41,034 bases of DNA from Bacteroidales bacterium (lineage in GTDB: Bacteria > Bacteroidota > Bacteroidia > Bacteroidales > UBA7960): NCBI GenBank assembly GCA_007129355.1, contig SKVR01000020.1:1-41034 (forward strand), read 5' to 3'. The notes beneath the pieces were generated by a model. It was not told the DNA's origin. It worked only from the letters and a program-made list of their open reading frames with translations, and searched no databases. A program made the translations under genes and the position numbers. Below, one piece after another: positions 25,067 through 34,059 of the stretch (its first letter is position 1; each line of letters begins with the position of its first letter).

Positions 25067-25498
25067 TCATTTATTGTATGACCGGTATTTTAAAGATTCC
25101 ATATAAGATTGCAGTATCAGGGTAGCGCTAATGGTATCAACCAGTTCTTTATTCTGACGGCTTTTCTTTCCCAGCCCTGCATCAATCATGGATTGAAATG
25201 CAATCTTAGAAGTAAATCGCTCATCCATTCTGTCAACAACCATATCAGGGAATTGTTTTTTCAAATGCTTTACAAAAGGTTCAATAAAGCGGGCTGCATC
25301 CGATGCACGATTTTTCATATCGCGGGGTTCTCCAACAATTATACAGTCAACATTTTCCTTTGCGATATATTCTTTTAAAAAAGACATTACATCTTTTACA
25401 TGAACAGTTATAAGACCATTGGCAATGATACGGGTTTCGTCGGTAACGGCTATTCCAACGCGTTTTTGTCCATAATCAATTGCCAGAATTCTTCCCAT
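25067..25498 (-). CDS. ruvX: Putative pre-16S rRNA nuclease / Holliday junction resolvase-like protein (YqgF/RuvX)
   Basis: RNase H-like nuclease that in E. coli trims the 5' end of 16S rRNA. The 143-residue protein starts GRILAIDYGQKRVGIAVTDE (catalytic Asp in AIDYG), with IIVGEPR and the C-terminal ERFTSKIAFQSM and VDTISATLILQSYM elements. I chose the ATG at 25498; a longer frame to 25534 would start upstream of the -7 box at 25524-25531 and adds 12 unconserved residues. First gene of a minus-strand unit. Confidence 0.92.
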   Translation of the reverse strand: MGRILAIDYGQKRVGIAVTDETRIIANGLITVHVKDVMSFLKEYIAKENVDCIIVGEPRDMKNRASDAARFIEPFVKHLKKQFPDMVVDRMDERFTSKIAFQSMIDAGLGKKSRQNKELVDTISATLILQSYMESLKYRSYNK

Positions 25499-25523
25499 TG
25501 GTTGCTTTCTTAAAAAAGATTTG

Positions 25524-25531
25524 CAAAGATA
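25524..25531 (-). promoter_or_regulatory. Putative -7 box for ruvX operon
   Basis: On the minus strand TATCTTTG followed by CAAA lies 25 bases before the ATG at 25498. It supports the shorter ruvX start. No clear -33. Confidence 0.5.
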
Positions 25532-25565
25532 CACAAATTAAGGTTGACAGGATAAGGTTGAGCTC

Positions 25566-25595
25566 TTGAGTATTGCAATAGTTTTGCTAATTTTG
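25566..25595 (+). promoter_or_regulatory. Promoter of ftsK
   Basis: TTG at 25566-25568, a 19-base spacer and TAATTTTG at 25588-25595 followed by CG form a good Bacteroidota promoter. It lies inside the in-frame upstream extension of ftsK, so translation must begin after about 25602. Confidence 0.6.
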
Positions 25596-25610
25596 CGTTT
25601 CAGAAAAGTA

Positions 25611-28190
25611 ATGCAGAAAGCAATGCGAAAAAAGAACAAGACATCTTCAAAAAATACCTTCAAACCGAAATCCGGTAACGATAACTCCAAAAAAAATGAT
25701 TTGAAAGGGAACGAATTCACCCTAAAGAAATTTTTTGCATCATTCAAGGATCAGCGTTTGCGGAAGATCTTTGGATTGCTTTTGGTTATTGTTGCTTTTT
25801 ACCTTTTCCTGTCATTCAGTTCCTACCTGGTAAACTGGAAAACCGACGATAGTCTTATCAATGATCGTACATTTAATATTGAACTGCTTGGAGATACGCA
25901 AATCAAGGCCCAGAATCTGATGGGGCGTTTGGGTGCCATAACAGCGCATCTTTTTATCAAAAAGTGGTTCGGGGTTTCATCGTTTCTTTTTACCCTGATG
26001 TTTTTTGTAGTCGGATTTAAACTTATGACACGCATTTCAGTGTTGCCGGTATGGAAAACCCTGCGCTACAGCTTTTTCTCAATGATATGGCTTTCCGTTG
26101 CACTGGGTTTTGTTTTTACTCGTGGAGAAGGATTACTGCTTGGCGGAACTTTCGGTTACCAGAGTAATATCTGGCTCAACGGCATATTGGGAAAAGTAGG
26201 AACCGGATTTATCATTCTGTTTGCTCTCGCCAGCTTTCTTATAGTCGTTTTCAACCTTAACACATACCATTACAGGATGTTGATGGACATGTTTCGCAGT
26301 AAGGATAAAAAGCAAGGTTCTGATGATACCCTCATCCTTAATGATGAAAATGATGAAGATATTAAGGATGAGCAATATCCAGGTGTAGTAGATGATTATA
26401 ATGAGAATTCGGAAGAGAATGATGAAGAGGATGTTGATTCCGAAACTGCCATAATGGAGCGCATCAGGCAAAGAGAAAACCAGGGCGATGAAAACGACCA
26501 GTTCTTTGAGTACAATGTTGCAGAAAACGGCAACGGTAAAGAAAATAAAGATAAGAGCCAGGCAGAAAACAACCCGGATCTTGAAATTGAAATTGCCGAT
26601 GATTCAAAGATCAGCAACAGCAATTATCAGGCAATCGACGATCCGTCTGCTGATAAAACTGCCGAAGAGAAACTGGCCGAACTTGGCGATTATGACCCCA
26701 CTCTTGATCTCCCTAAATATCAGCTTCCCCCCATTGATCTGCTTGATGACTATGGCGCCAGCACCATACGTGTTGATAAGGAAGAGCTGGAAGCCAATAA
26801 GAACCGTATCCTTGATACCCTGAAGAACTATTCAATACAGATTGATAAGATCAAGGCAACCATAGGGCCAACCGTTACACTTTACGAAATTGTTCCGGCA
26901 GCAGGAGTAAGGATCAGCAAGATCCGAAACCTTGAGGATGATATTGCCCTGAGCCTTTCGGCATTGGGAATTCGTATCATAGCACCCATACCGGGCCGGG
27001 GAACTATTGGTATTGAGGTTCCTAACAGTAAGCCCGAGATAGTTTCTATGAAGAGTATCCTTTCTGGAGAAAAGTTCAGAAATTCTAATTTTGAGCTGCC
27101 CATAGGGCTGGGAAAAACCATTGCCAACGAAACCTATATTGCCGACCTTACCAAAATGCCCCACATGCTTATGGCAGGTGCCACGGGTCAGGGGAAATCA
27201 GTCGGGCTCAATGCTATTCTTGCATCTATCCTTTACAAGAAGCATCCGGCCTTTGTAAAGTTTGTGTTGGTCGACCCCAAGAAGGTAGAACTGAACCTGT
27301 TTTCCAAAATTGAACGCCATTACCTGGCCAAACTTCCCGACTCGGAAGAGGCCATCATTACCGATACCCGTAAGGTTGTGCGCACACTCAACTCCTTGTG
27401 CCTCGAAATGGATAACAGGTATAACCTTTTAAAAGATGCACAGGTAAGAAATATCAAGGAATACAATGCGAAATTTATCAGCCGCCGGTTGAACCCCGAA
27501 GAAGGCCATATATTCATGCCTTACATCATCCTGGTTATTGATGAGTTTGCCGACCTAATCATGACAGCTGGAAAGGAACTTGAACTTCCCATTGCGCGGC
27601 TTGCACAGCTCGCCAGGGCCGTGGGTATTCACCTGATAATTGCCACACAAAGACCTTCAGTAAATATTATTACCGGTATGATAAAAGCTAACTTTCCGGC
27701 AAGGGTGGCATTCAGGGTTACATCAAAAATAGACTCACGTACTATTCTTGACACCGGCGGGGCCGATCAGCTTATAGGTCGTGGTGATATGCTCCTTTCA
27801 ACCGGCAGCGACCTGCTGCGTCTGCAATGTGCTTTTATCGACACACCCGAAATTGAAAAAATTACAGAATTCATTGGCTCCCAGAGAGCATACCCGGATG
27901 CATTTTTGCTACCCGAATATGCCGATGAAGAAAGTGGCGATATAGAAGATTTTGATCCGTCGGAAAGAGATGAACTGTTTGAAGATGCCGCCAGGGTAAT
28001 CGTAGCCACTCAGCAAGGATCCACATCTCTGCTTCAGAGGAAACTGAAGCTGGGTTATAACCGTGCAGGACGAATTATCGATCAGCTGGAAGCCGCAGGA
28101 ATAGTCGGCCCCTTTGAAGGAAGTAAAGCGCGCGAAGTGAAAATAAAAGACGAAATGACTTTGGAACAAATTTTGAGAAGTAAACAGTAA
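25611..28190 (+). CDS. ftsK: DNA translocase FtsK
   Basis: Septal DNA pump that clears and aligns chromosome dimers at division. The 859-residue protein has an N-terminal basic stretch, four membrane helices (from about 55 to 220), a long acidic linker rich in D, E and N (about 230-370), the alpha/beta motor with Walker A GATGQGKS (523-530) and Walker B ILVIDEFADLI, and a C-terminal gamma winged-helix domain (about 785-850). The start is the ATG at 25611, or possibly the one at 25623, because the promoter occupies the region before it. The LolA-like gene follows after 17 bases, a common pairing in this phylum. Confidence 0.96.
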   Translation: MQKAMRKKNKTSSKNTFKPKSGNDNSKKNDLKGNEFTLKKFFASFKDQRLRKIFGLLLVIVAFYLFLSFSSYLVNWKTDDSLINDRTFNIELLGDTQIKAQNLMGRLGAITAHLFIKKWFGVSSFLFTLMFFVVGFKLMTRISVLPVWKTLRYSFFSMIWLSVALGFVFTRGEGLLLGGTFGYQSNIWLNGILGKVGTGFIILFALASFLIVVFNLNTYHYRMLMDMFRSKDKKQGSDDTLILNDENDEDIKDEQYPGVVDDYNENSEENDEEDVDSETAIMERIRQRENQGDENDQFFEYNVAENGNGKENKDKSQAENNPDLEIEIADDSKISNSNYQAIDDPSADKTAEEKLAELGDYDPTLDLPKYQLPPIDLLDDYGASTIRVDKEELEANKNRILDTLKNYSIQIDKIKATIGPTVTLYEIVPAAGVRISKIRNLEDDIALSLSALGIRIIAPIPGRGTIGIEVPNSKPEIVSMKSILSGEKFRNSNFELPIGLGKTIANETYIADLTKMPHMLMAGATGQGKSVGLNAILASILYKKHPAFVKFVLVDPKKVELNLFSKIERHYLAKLPDSEEAIITDTRKVVRTLNSLCLEMDNRYNLLKDAQVRNIKEYNAKFISRRLNPEEGHIFMPYIILVIDEFADLIMTAGKELELPIARLAQLARAVGIHLIIATQRPSVNIITGMIKANFPARVAFRVTSKIDSRTILDTGGADQLIGRGDMLLSTGSDLLRLQCAFIDTPEIEKITEFIGSQRAYPDAFLLPEYADEESGDIEDFDPSERDELFEDAARVIVATQQGSTSLLQRKLKLGYNRAGRIIDQLEAAGIVGPFEGSKAREVKIKDEMTLEQILRSKQ

Positions 28191-28207
28191 TTGTAAAATC
28201 CTGAATT

Positions 28208-28867
28208 ATGATAAAAAAAATATTTCCACTCATAGCTTTGTTGTTGTCTGCAACATTATATGCCCAAACAGATCATCAGCCCCGTGCTGAACAAATAGCA
28301 AGTGAATTAATGACCAAAGCAAGTAATAAGATCAAAAGCTTCCGCACTATGGAAGTTGAATTTTCTTACAAAATGGAAAACACTTCAATGGAAATTGTAG
28401 AAACCATGAACGGAAAAGTATATTCAAAGGGCGATAAATACCGTATGATTGTCGGAGATAATGTATTTATTTCAGATGGCGAAACAGCATGGAATTATCT
28501 TGACGACATGTACGAAATCCATATCAATTATTTAGAAAACATGGAAGGTGGCCTCACCCCCACTGCCCTTCTCGATAATTTCGATGACGAATACAAAGGC
28601 CGTTTTGTGCGCCAGGAAACTTTCAATGGAAAAACGGTGGATATTATTGACCTTATTCCCAATACGCCTCAATCATTTTTTAAATACCGTGTGGCACTTA
28701 ATGCCGGCGACCATATGCTGGTATATACTGTAGCTTACGACCGTCACGGTGGAACCTATACTTATACGTTGGGGAGAACGCTCACAAACCTCGAGGTTGA
28801 CGATAAACTATTTGTCTTTAACAGGGCTGATTTCCCATCAGATACAGATATTATCGATCTTCGGTAG
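28208..28867 (+). CDS. LolA-like outer-membrane lipoprotein carrier
   Basis: A 219-residue periplasmic protein with a signal peptide (cleavage after YAQ) and a LolA-like fold: FRTMEVEFSYKMENTSMEI, then GKVYSKGDKYRMIVGDNVFISDGETAWNYL and the later hydrophobic-groove strands. LolA carries lipoproteins from the inner to the outer membrane. The typical gene position directly after ftsK is the same as in many bacteria. A hairpin terminator follows 35 bases later. Confidence 0.85.
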   Translation: MIKKIFPLIALLLSATLYAQTDHQPRAEQIASELMTKASNKIKSFRTMEVEFSYKMENTSMEIVETMNGKVYSKGDKYRMIVGDNVFISDGETAWNYLDDMYEIHINYLENMEGGLTPTALLDNFDDEYKGRFVRQETFNGKTVDIIDLIPNTPQSFFKYRVALNAGDHMLVYTVAYDRHGGTYTYTLGRTLTNLEVDDKLFVFNRADFPSDTDIIDLR

Positions 28868-28895
28868 TTCTTAAATAAAACAGAAAATCAGAATT

Positions 28896-30917
28896 CTAAT
28901 TGAGCCGGGTTATTTCAGTATCCGGCTTTTTTACATCTTTAAGCCGATAGCTTTCATATTTGAAAATATAAACGAAATTATTTTCCCATCCTCCGCTTTC
29001 ACCATAGGGTTTGTAAAACCTGAACGGGCTGCCTGAAGAATTTGTTTGGTTTATAAGACCCATGCATTTATGGAAATCTGTTCCGTATTGCATAAGGGCA
29101 GTAAAAAAGAACATTCCTGTATGAGCAGCCCTGAAGGCAATGCGTTCGGGTTCAACATAATTTGCCTTACGATAACTTCTTATAAAATCAATATTGGATG
29201 TATTTTCATAGTCGATAAAATCGGATGTAAAAAGGTGAACATTTAGATTCTGCAAATATCGGTAATCCAGAGATTTGTAATCACGCCATTGCGGAACTCC
29301 AAACACTGTTATATCAAATGTATCGCGCAAATGGTTTAACTGCCTGGTGTAATCCGAAATAAGGGCTTCTCCACCCATGGGAGTAACAATAACATTATGT
29401 TTATCAACATCCAGCATGTTTCTGATCTTGTCCATTCCACCTAGTGAATAAACAACTTCCTTCAAAGTATTTCTTTGCATATACTGGTCATAGAGAGATG
29501 TCTCCTTATCACTAAGGCGCGGTTGAAGCAGAGAATCATGCAAGACATAAACATTGGTCAGCCGCTCTCCAACATATACTCCATTGAGGAAATAGCCATC
29601 AATTTTTGCCAGGTTTAAACTATCGCGATAATATTCAATATAGTTAAGTTCTCTGTTCAGGGTTGCTTTATAACCATTTATCAGATTCAAGGGCTGATTG
29701 TTATGTACAAGGATGATATTATCGTTGGCATAATTTCTTGCAACATATTTTGCCATATCGTTCATCTGGATTTGAATGGATGGTGTAGCCTGGAAGAGCA
29801 AAGGGTATGAAACCAATTGTCGATTATCTTCCCAGTGCAGAGGTGAAACAACAGGTATATCCCTACGCGTGGCAAACTGTGCAACAATATCCATCGTATT
29901 GGCATTAAACGGACCAATGATAAGGTCCATATTGGCCATTTCGGGTCTGCGTAATACGGTGTGGGCTTTACCTGCATCATCGCAAACATCAAAAACGCTA
30001 AGTCTTATGTCTGCACCCATTTTTCGCACCGAATCCAGTGCAAACAGCATTCCCTCATAATATGGCATAAAAGCAAATGAAGGATGTCGGGAGTCAGGGT
30101 TTTCAATAAATTCATTGTTTATCCTGTCAAGATGGAGCGGAATAAGTAATGCTACATTGTAATGTTCCTTAATTTGCGGATTATCACAATAAGGATCGAT
30201 GGCTACCGGGTCTTCAGGAAATTCCGGCAATACTTCAAGGGGCTTGGATTCAACAACAAACGGTGGCTGCTGCTCGGGCCCTGCTTCGGCAGGTATTCTA
30301 ATGGTTTGTCCGGCTTTTAAACCATCTTTCAACTGAGGGTTAACCCTTTCAATCGCTTCTATGGAAACATTAAACTCACGGGAAAGAGAGAACAAGGTTT
30401 GTCCGGGTGGTACCCTATACTCAAAATAACTCACAATTCTCTCGGATTGCTTTGGTATACGTAGGATCATATTAGGTCGCAGACCAACTCGTGCATGCGG
30501 ATTATTTCTTAGTAATTCTTCCTGACTTATTCCATATTGTCTGGAAATACCATATACTGTTTCCCTTCGTCTGACCTGATGTTCCATCCATGTAGTTTCT
30601 TTTACAGTACTTGATGCTACCTGACGGGGTGCATCATCTTGTTTTACAGGAATCCTGATGATCTGATCATATCTAAGGCCATGATCTCTAAGTTCAGGGT
30701 TTGCTTCATAAATATCATCCTGGCTCACACCATAGGCTCTGGTGATGGAGAATAAAGTCTGACCCTGAAGAACCGGATGAAAAAAATACTCCTTACCATC
30801 CACAAGCTGGACAGTTTGAGAGCGGGTTACAACAGGCGGAGAATCCTGCGCTATAAGAATATTATTTTCGGATAGAACAATAAATGATAGCAGAATCAAA
30901 AAAGCTTTCTTCAACAC
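28896..30917 (-). CDS. LysM-repeat protein with periplasmic-binding-protein-like domain
   Basis: A 673-residue exported protein with a signal peptide (cleavage near LIAQD), three LysM repeats (about 43-90, 110-154 and 163-209, each with a GQTLFS or RETVYG start and an IRIP or LRIP end), and a type-1 periplasmic-binding-protein-like domain (about 245-640; YNVALLIPLHLDRIN, LIIGPFNANTMDIVAQFA, IDFIRSYRKANYVEP). LysM binds peptidoglycan; the other part resembles the ABC-ligand or LpoA-type domain. A role tethered to the cell wall is likely, but the ligand is unknown. It has its own promoter and lies 78 bases after guaA. Confidence 0.85.
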   Translation of the reverse strand: MLKKAFLILLSFIVLSENNILIAQDSPPVVTRSQTVQLVDGKEYFFHPVLQGQTLFSITRAYGVSQDDIYEANPELRDHGLRYDQIIRIPVKQDDAPRQVASSTVKETTWMEHQVRRRETVYGISRQYGISQEELLRNNPHARVGLRPNMILRIPKQSERIVSYFEYRVPPGQTLFSLSREFNVSIEAIERVNPQLKDGLKAGQTIRIPAEAGPEQQPPFVVESKPLEVLPEFPEDPVAIDPYCDNPQIKEHYNVALLIPLHLDRINNEFIENPDSRHPSFAFMPYYEGMLFALDSVRKMGADIRLSVFDVCDDAGKAHTVLRRPEMANMDLIIGPFNANTMDIVAQFATRRDIPVVSPLHWEDNRQLVSYPLLFQATPSIQIQMNDMAKYVARNYANDNIILVHNNQPLNLINGYKATLNRELNYIEYYRDSLNLAKIDGYFLNGVYVGERLTNVYVLHDSLLQPRLSDKETSLYDQYMQRNTLKEVVYSLGGMDKIRNMLDVDKHNVIVTPMGGEALISDYTRQLNHLRDTFDITVFGVPQWRDYKSLDYRYLQNLNVHLFTSDFIDYENTSNIDFIRSYRKANYVEPERIAFRAAHTGMFFFTALMQYGTDFHKCMGLINQTNSSGSPFRFYKPYGESGGWENNFVYIFKYESYRLKDVKKPDTEITRLN
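28903..28932 (+). terminator. Intrinsic terminator of ftsK-lolA unit, inside the convergent gene's 3' end
   Basis: AGCCGG (28903-28908) pairs with CCGGCT (28922-28927), extended by a G-U and a U-A pair, with a 9-base loop and six T residues ending at 28932. It lies within the last codons of the minus-strand LysM gene. Confidence 0.65.
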
Positions 30918-30980
30918 TTGACTATACTTTAGTTAGTAACAAATCTACCAAACAAACACGTATGCAATTACATATTATTG

Positions 30981-31009
30981 CAAAGGTAAACAAAATTATT
31001 CCCATTCAA
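30981..31009 (-). promoter_or_regulatory. Promoter of the LysM gene
   Basis: On the minus strand TTG (31009-31007), an 18-base spacer and TACCTTTG (30988-30981) form a near-complete Bacteroidota promoter whose -33 half lies in the last codons of guaA. The leader would be about 57 bases. Confidence 0.55.
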
Positions 31010-32525
31010 TGGTAGCGGGTGGTTTGGAACTGATGTCGTAAACCACACGATTAACACCTTTAACTTTGTTGATTATATCATTCGACATTTTTGCCATAAA
31101 ATCATAGGGCAGGTGCGACCAGTCTGCGGTCATTCCATCTGTTGATCCCACAGCCCTGAGGCATACAACATTTTCATAGGTGCGTTCATCACCCATTACA
31201 CCCACACTTTGCACCGGCAATAAAATGGCAGCAGCCTGCCACACCTGATCATAAAGGTGCCAGTCCTTTAGGCCTTTGATGTAAATATTATCAACCTCCT
31301 GCAAAATTCTTACTTTTTCATCAGTGATATCTCCCAAAATTCTGATACCAAGACCCGGGCCAGGGAAAGGATGCCTGTTAAGCAAATTAGGGTTTATACC
31401 CATGCTGGATCCTACACGCCGCACTTCATCCTTAAAAAGGCTGTTTAGCGGTTCTACAACCTTGAGCTTCATAAAATCGGGCAACCCGCCCACATTATGA
31501 TGCGATTTAATGGTTGCAGACGGGCCGTTTACCGATACCGACTCAATTACATCGGGGTAAATTGTGCCTTGGGCAAGCCATTTTACATCCTGGATTTTAT
31601 GAGCTTCGTCATCAAAAACTTCAATAAATACCCTTCCAATGATTTTGCGTTTTTCTTCCGGGTCACTTACTCCTTTTAATGCTGAAAGAAAACGATCGGC
31701 GGTACGTACCCCCTTTACATTCAACCCCATATTTTCATAAGATGCCAGAACATCTTCGAATTCATTTTTGCGAAGCAGCCCATTATCAACAAATATGCAG
31801 TGGAGTTGCTTTCCAATGGCATGGTGCAAAAGCATACCTGCAACACTTGAGTCTACTCCTCCTGATAATCCCAGCACAACTTTATCTTTGCCCAGTTTCT
31901 TTTTGAGTTCTTTAACTGTCATCGAAACAAATGATTCAGGAGTCCAACTTTGGGGGCAATGGCAAATATCAACAACAAAGTTTTTCAATAGTGCCAGTCC
32001 ATCAGTGGAATGATAAACTTCGGGATGAAATTGAAGCCCAAACACAGGTGCTTTTAAATCCTTAAAAGCAGCAACTTCCACATCATGTGAGCTTGCAATA
32101 AGCTTAAAACTTTCCGGAATTTTTGTTATGCTGTCGGCGTGCGACATCCAAACCTGTGAATTATCGCCAACACCATCCATTAACACCTCATGTCTGTCAA
32201 TAAAGGCCAGGTTGGCCCTGCCATATTCACGTGTTGCCGAAGCTTCTACAACACCTCCCTTATGTTGTGCAACATACTGGGCACCATAGCAAACACCAAG
32301 TAAGGGTATTTTACCGTAAAAGTGATTCATATCTATCTTCGGACCTTCAGGATCGCGCACACTTGATGGGCTACCCGATAAAATTACACCTTTAACACCC
32401 TTGAGTGATAGAGGAATATGATGGTAAGGATGTATCTCGCAATATACATTCAACTCCCTTACTCTTCTGGCTATCAACTGGGTGTATTGAGAGCCGAAAT
32501 CCAGTATCAGTATCATTTCTTGCAT
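30996..32525 (-). CDS. guaA: GMP synthase (glutamine-hydrolysing)
   Basis: Converts XMP to GMP using glutamine amide nitrogen and ATP. The 509-residue protein has the class I amidotransferase domain with nucleophile C79 in LLGVCYGAQ and the histidine in LQFHPEV, then the ATP pyrophosphatase domain with the PP-loop LSGGVDSS (about 219-226), and the C-terminal dimer domain ending IEWE. The start [16 protein letters not shown] matches the usual Bacteroides start. The -7 box ends only 4 bases before this ATG, so the transcript is probably leaderless or nearly so. Confidence 0.97.
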   Translation of the reverse strand: MQEMILILDFGSQYTQLIARRVRELNVYCEIHPYHHIPLSLKGVKGVILSGSPSSVRDPEGPKIDMNHFYGKIPLLGVCYGAQYVAQHKGGVVEASATREYGRANLAFIDRHEVLMDGVGDNSQVWMSHADSITKIPESFKLIASSHDVEVAAFKDLKAPVFGLQFHPEVYHSTDGLALLKNFVVDICHCPQSWTPESFVSMTVKELKKKLGKDKVVLGLSGGVDSSVAGMLLHHAIGKQLHCIFVDNGLLRKNEFEDVLASYENMGLNVKGVRTADRFLSALKGVSDPEEKRKIIGRVFIEVFDDEAHKIQDVKWLAQGTIYPDVIESVSVNGPSATIKSHHNVGGLPDFMKLKVVEPLNSLFKDEVRRVGSSMGINPNLLNRHPFPGPGLGIRILGDITDEKVRILQEVDNIYIKGLKDWHLYDQVWQAAAILLPVQSVGVMGDERTYENVVCLRAVGSTDGMTADWSHLPYDFMAKMSNDIINKVKGVNRVVYDISSKPPATIEWE

Positions 32526-32529
32526 GGTG

Positions 32530-32537
32530 CAAAGATA
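32530..32537 (-). promoter_or_regulatory. Putative -7 box for guaA
   Basis: On the minus strand TATCTTTG is followed by CACC and then the guaA ATG. With a start about 6 bases after the box, transcription would begin at or near the ATG itself. Confidence 0.5.
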
Positions 32538-32600
32538 AACATATGCATTAATGGCGTGAAATAAATTTATGAATTAGTGTATGCAGGTGGCTATCTTCCT

Positions 32601-32608
32601 TATCTTTG
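32601..32608 (+). promoter_or_regulatory. Putative -7 box for yggS
   Basis: TATCTTTG lies 19 bases before the ATG at 32628, divergent to the guaA box with the same sequence. The -33 region is not clear. Confidence 0.5.
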
Positions 32609-32627
32609 TGGTAAATAATACAAACTT

Positions 32628-33302
32628 ATGGTGTCGCAAATTGCTGATATTTATCATAATCTAATTACCGAACTGCCTGCACATGTAGTTCTTGTAGCTG
32701 TAAGCAAAACCAAATCAGCTGATGAGATCATGGAGTTATATAACTGTGGTCATCTCACTTTTGGAGAAAGCAAGGCGCAGGAAATGGCTGCAAAATATGA
32801 AGCACTTCCTAAAGACATTCAATGGCATATGGTTGGCCATTTACAAACCAACAAAGTAAAGTACATTGCCCCGTTTGTAAAGCTCATCCACTCCGTTGAC
32901 AGTTTTAAACTGCTTAAAACCATCAATAAAGAAGCACTGAAAAATGAACGGATTATTGACTGTTTGCTGCAGATACATATTGCCGACGAAGAAACCAAAT
33001 TTGGGATGGATTTCTCTGAAGCTATGGATATATTTGAAAGTGAAGAATTCCGGGAACTGAAGAATATAAGAATCCGAGGCCTTATGGGTATGGCTACATT
33101 TACAGATGATGTGCAAAAAATAAGGAAAGAGTTTAAGCAACTACGATTTGATTTTAACATGATGAAAAAGAATTTTTTTCATGATGATGATAACTTCAAT
33201 CAACGTTCCATGGGAATGTCAGATGACTGGGCTGTTGCCATTGGCGAAGGCAGTACAATGGTAAGAATCGGCAGTAGCCTTTTTGGAAAAAGGAATACAT
33301 AG
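32628..33302 (+). CDS. yggS: YggS family PLP-binding homeostasis protein
   Basis: A 224-residue TIM-barrel protein of the YggS/PROSC family, which binds PLP and helps control vitamin B6 and amino-acid balance without a known reaction. The PLP lysine is K27 in VLVAVSKTK; further family motifs are FGESKAQEM (in place of the common GENYVQE), WHMVGHLQTNK, RGLMGMA, SMGMSDDWAVAIGEGSTMVRIG and LFGKR. Start by homology at 32628. It precedes the phosphatidyltransferase gene by 49 bases. Confidence 0.95.
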   Translation: MVSQIADIYHNLITELPAHVVLVAVSKTKSADEIMELYNCGHLTFGESKAQEMAAKYEALPKDIQWHMVGHLQTNKVKYIAPFVKLIHSVDSFKLLKTINKEALKNERIIDCLLQIHIADEETKFGMDFSEAMDIFESEEFRELKNIRIRGLMGMATFTDDVQKIRKEFKQLRFDFNMMKKNFFHDDDNFNQRSMGMSDDWAVAIGEGSTMVRIGSSLFGKRNT

Positions 33303-33351
33303 TTTTATCATAAAAGCCTAAAGAAACTAAAAGAACACATCCTGAAAAGGT

Positions 33352-33918
33352 ATGACTTCAAAAATCAATATTCCTAACATAATTTCTTTTTACAGACTTG
33401 TTTCATTTCCATTTATATTAGTTTTCGCCCTTCTTGGTTATGAAAATCTATTTGTTGTTCTGCTCGTTATTAATCTTATTACAGACATCCTCGACGGGCT
33501 TATTGCCCGCATACTAAAACAACAAACTGAATTTGGTGCACGCCTTGATTCTATTGCCGATATTGGAACCTACATACTTGCCATCATGGGGGTTTTTGTT
33601 TTTAAGTGGGATGATTTTGCACCGCACATGCTAAGTTTTGGCACTTTTCTTTTTTTATTCCTTTTTTCCAATCTGCTATCTTTTCTGAAATTCGGACGAT
33701 TTCCCAGCCTGCATTTATACTCCTGGAAAATTGGCGGGTATATACAAGGAGCTTTTTTCTTTGTACTTTTCGTTTTTGGATTCAATATCTACTTCTATTA
33801 TTTTATGGTTTTATGGGGAATTTTATCATTTATTGAGCATATTACCATTCAGTTAATGTTACGTAAAATGAGATCCAATCAGAAAGGATTATACTGGGTC
33901 ATTAAAAACAAGAATTAA
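33352..33918 (+). CDS. CDP-alcohol phosphatidyltransferase family protein
   Basis: A 188-residue inner-membrane enzyme with about five membrane helices. The complete family motif DxxDGxxAR-8x-GxxxDxxxD is present (D45, D48, G49, R53, G62, D66, D70). Such enzymes transfer a phosphatidyl group from CDP-diacylglycerol to an alcohol such as glycerol phosphate, serine or inositol; the acceptor cannot be decided from the sequence. It is the only phospholipid gene visible in the window. Confidence 0.93.
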   Translation: MTSKINIPNIISFYRLVSFPFILVFALLGYENLFVVLLVINLITDILDGLIARILKQQTEFGARLDSIADIGTYILAIMGVFVFKWDDFAPHMLSFGTFLFLFLFSNLLSFLKFGRFPSLHLYSWKIGGYIQGAFFFVLFVFGFNIYFYYFMVLWGILSFIEHITIQLMLRKMRSNQKGLYWVIKNKN

Positions 33919-34059
33919 ATATAGCCTGTATTCCACGCATGCGGTTAAAACAATTAAGCCACGCCCGGTTGTTGAGTATATAATTAAAAAAAATCGTATT
34001 TTTATCGATATTTATCTGTTTACATACATTACATGTAGACCCTTTCTCATTTATAATCA

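Noticed and set aside
32228-32233. CACGTG core as a parS site
   Set aside because: The flanks do not match TGTTn/nAACA and it lies inside guaA codons.
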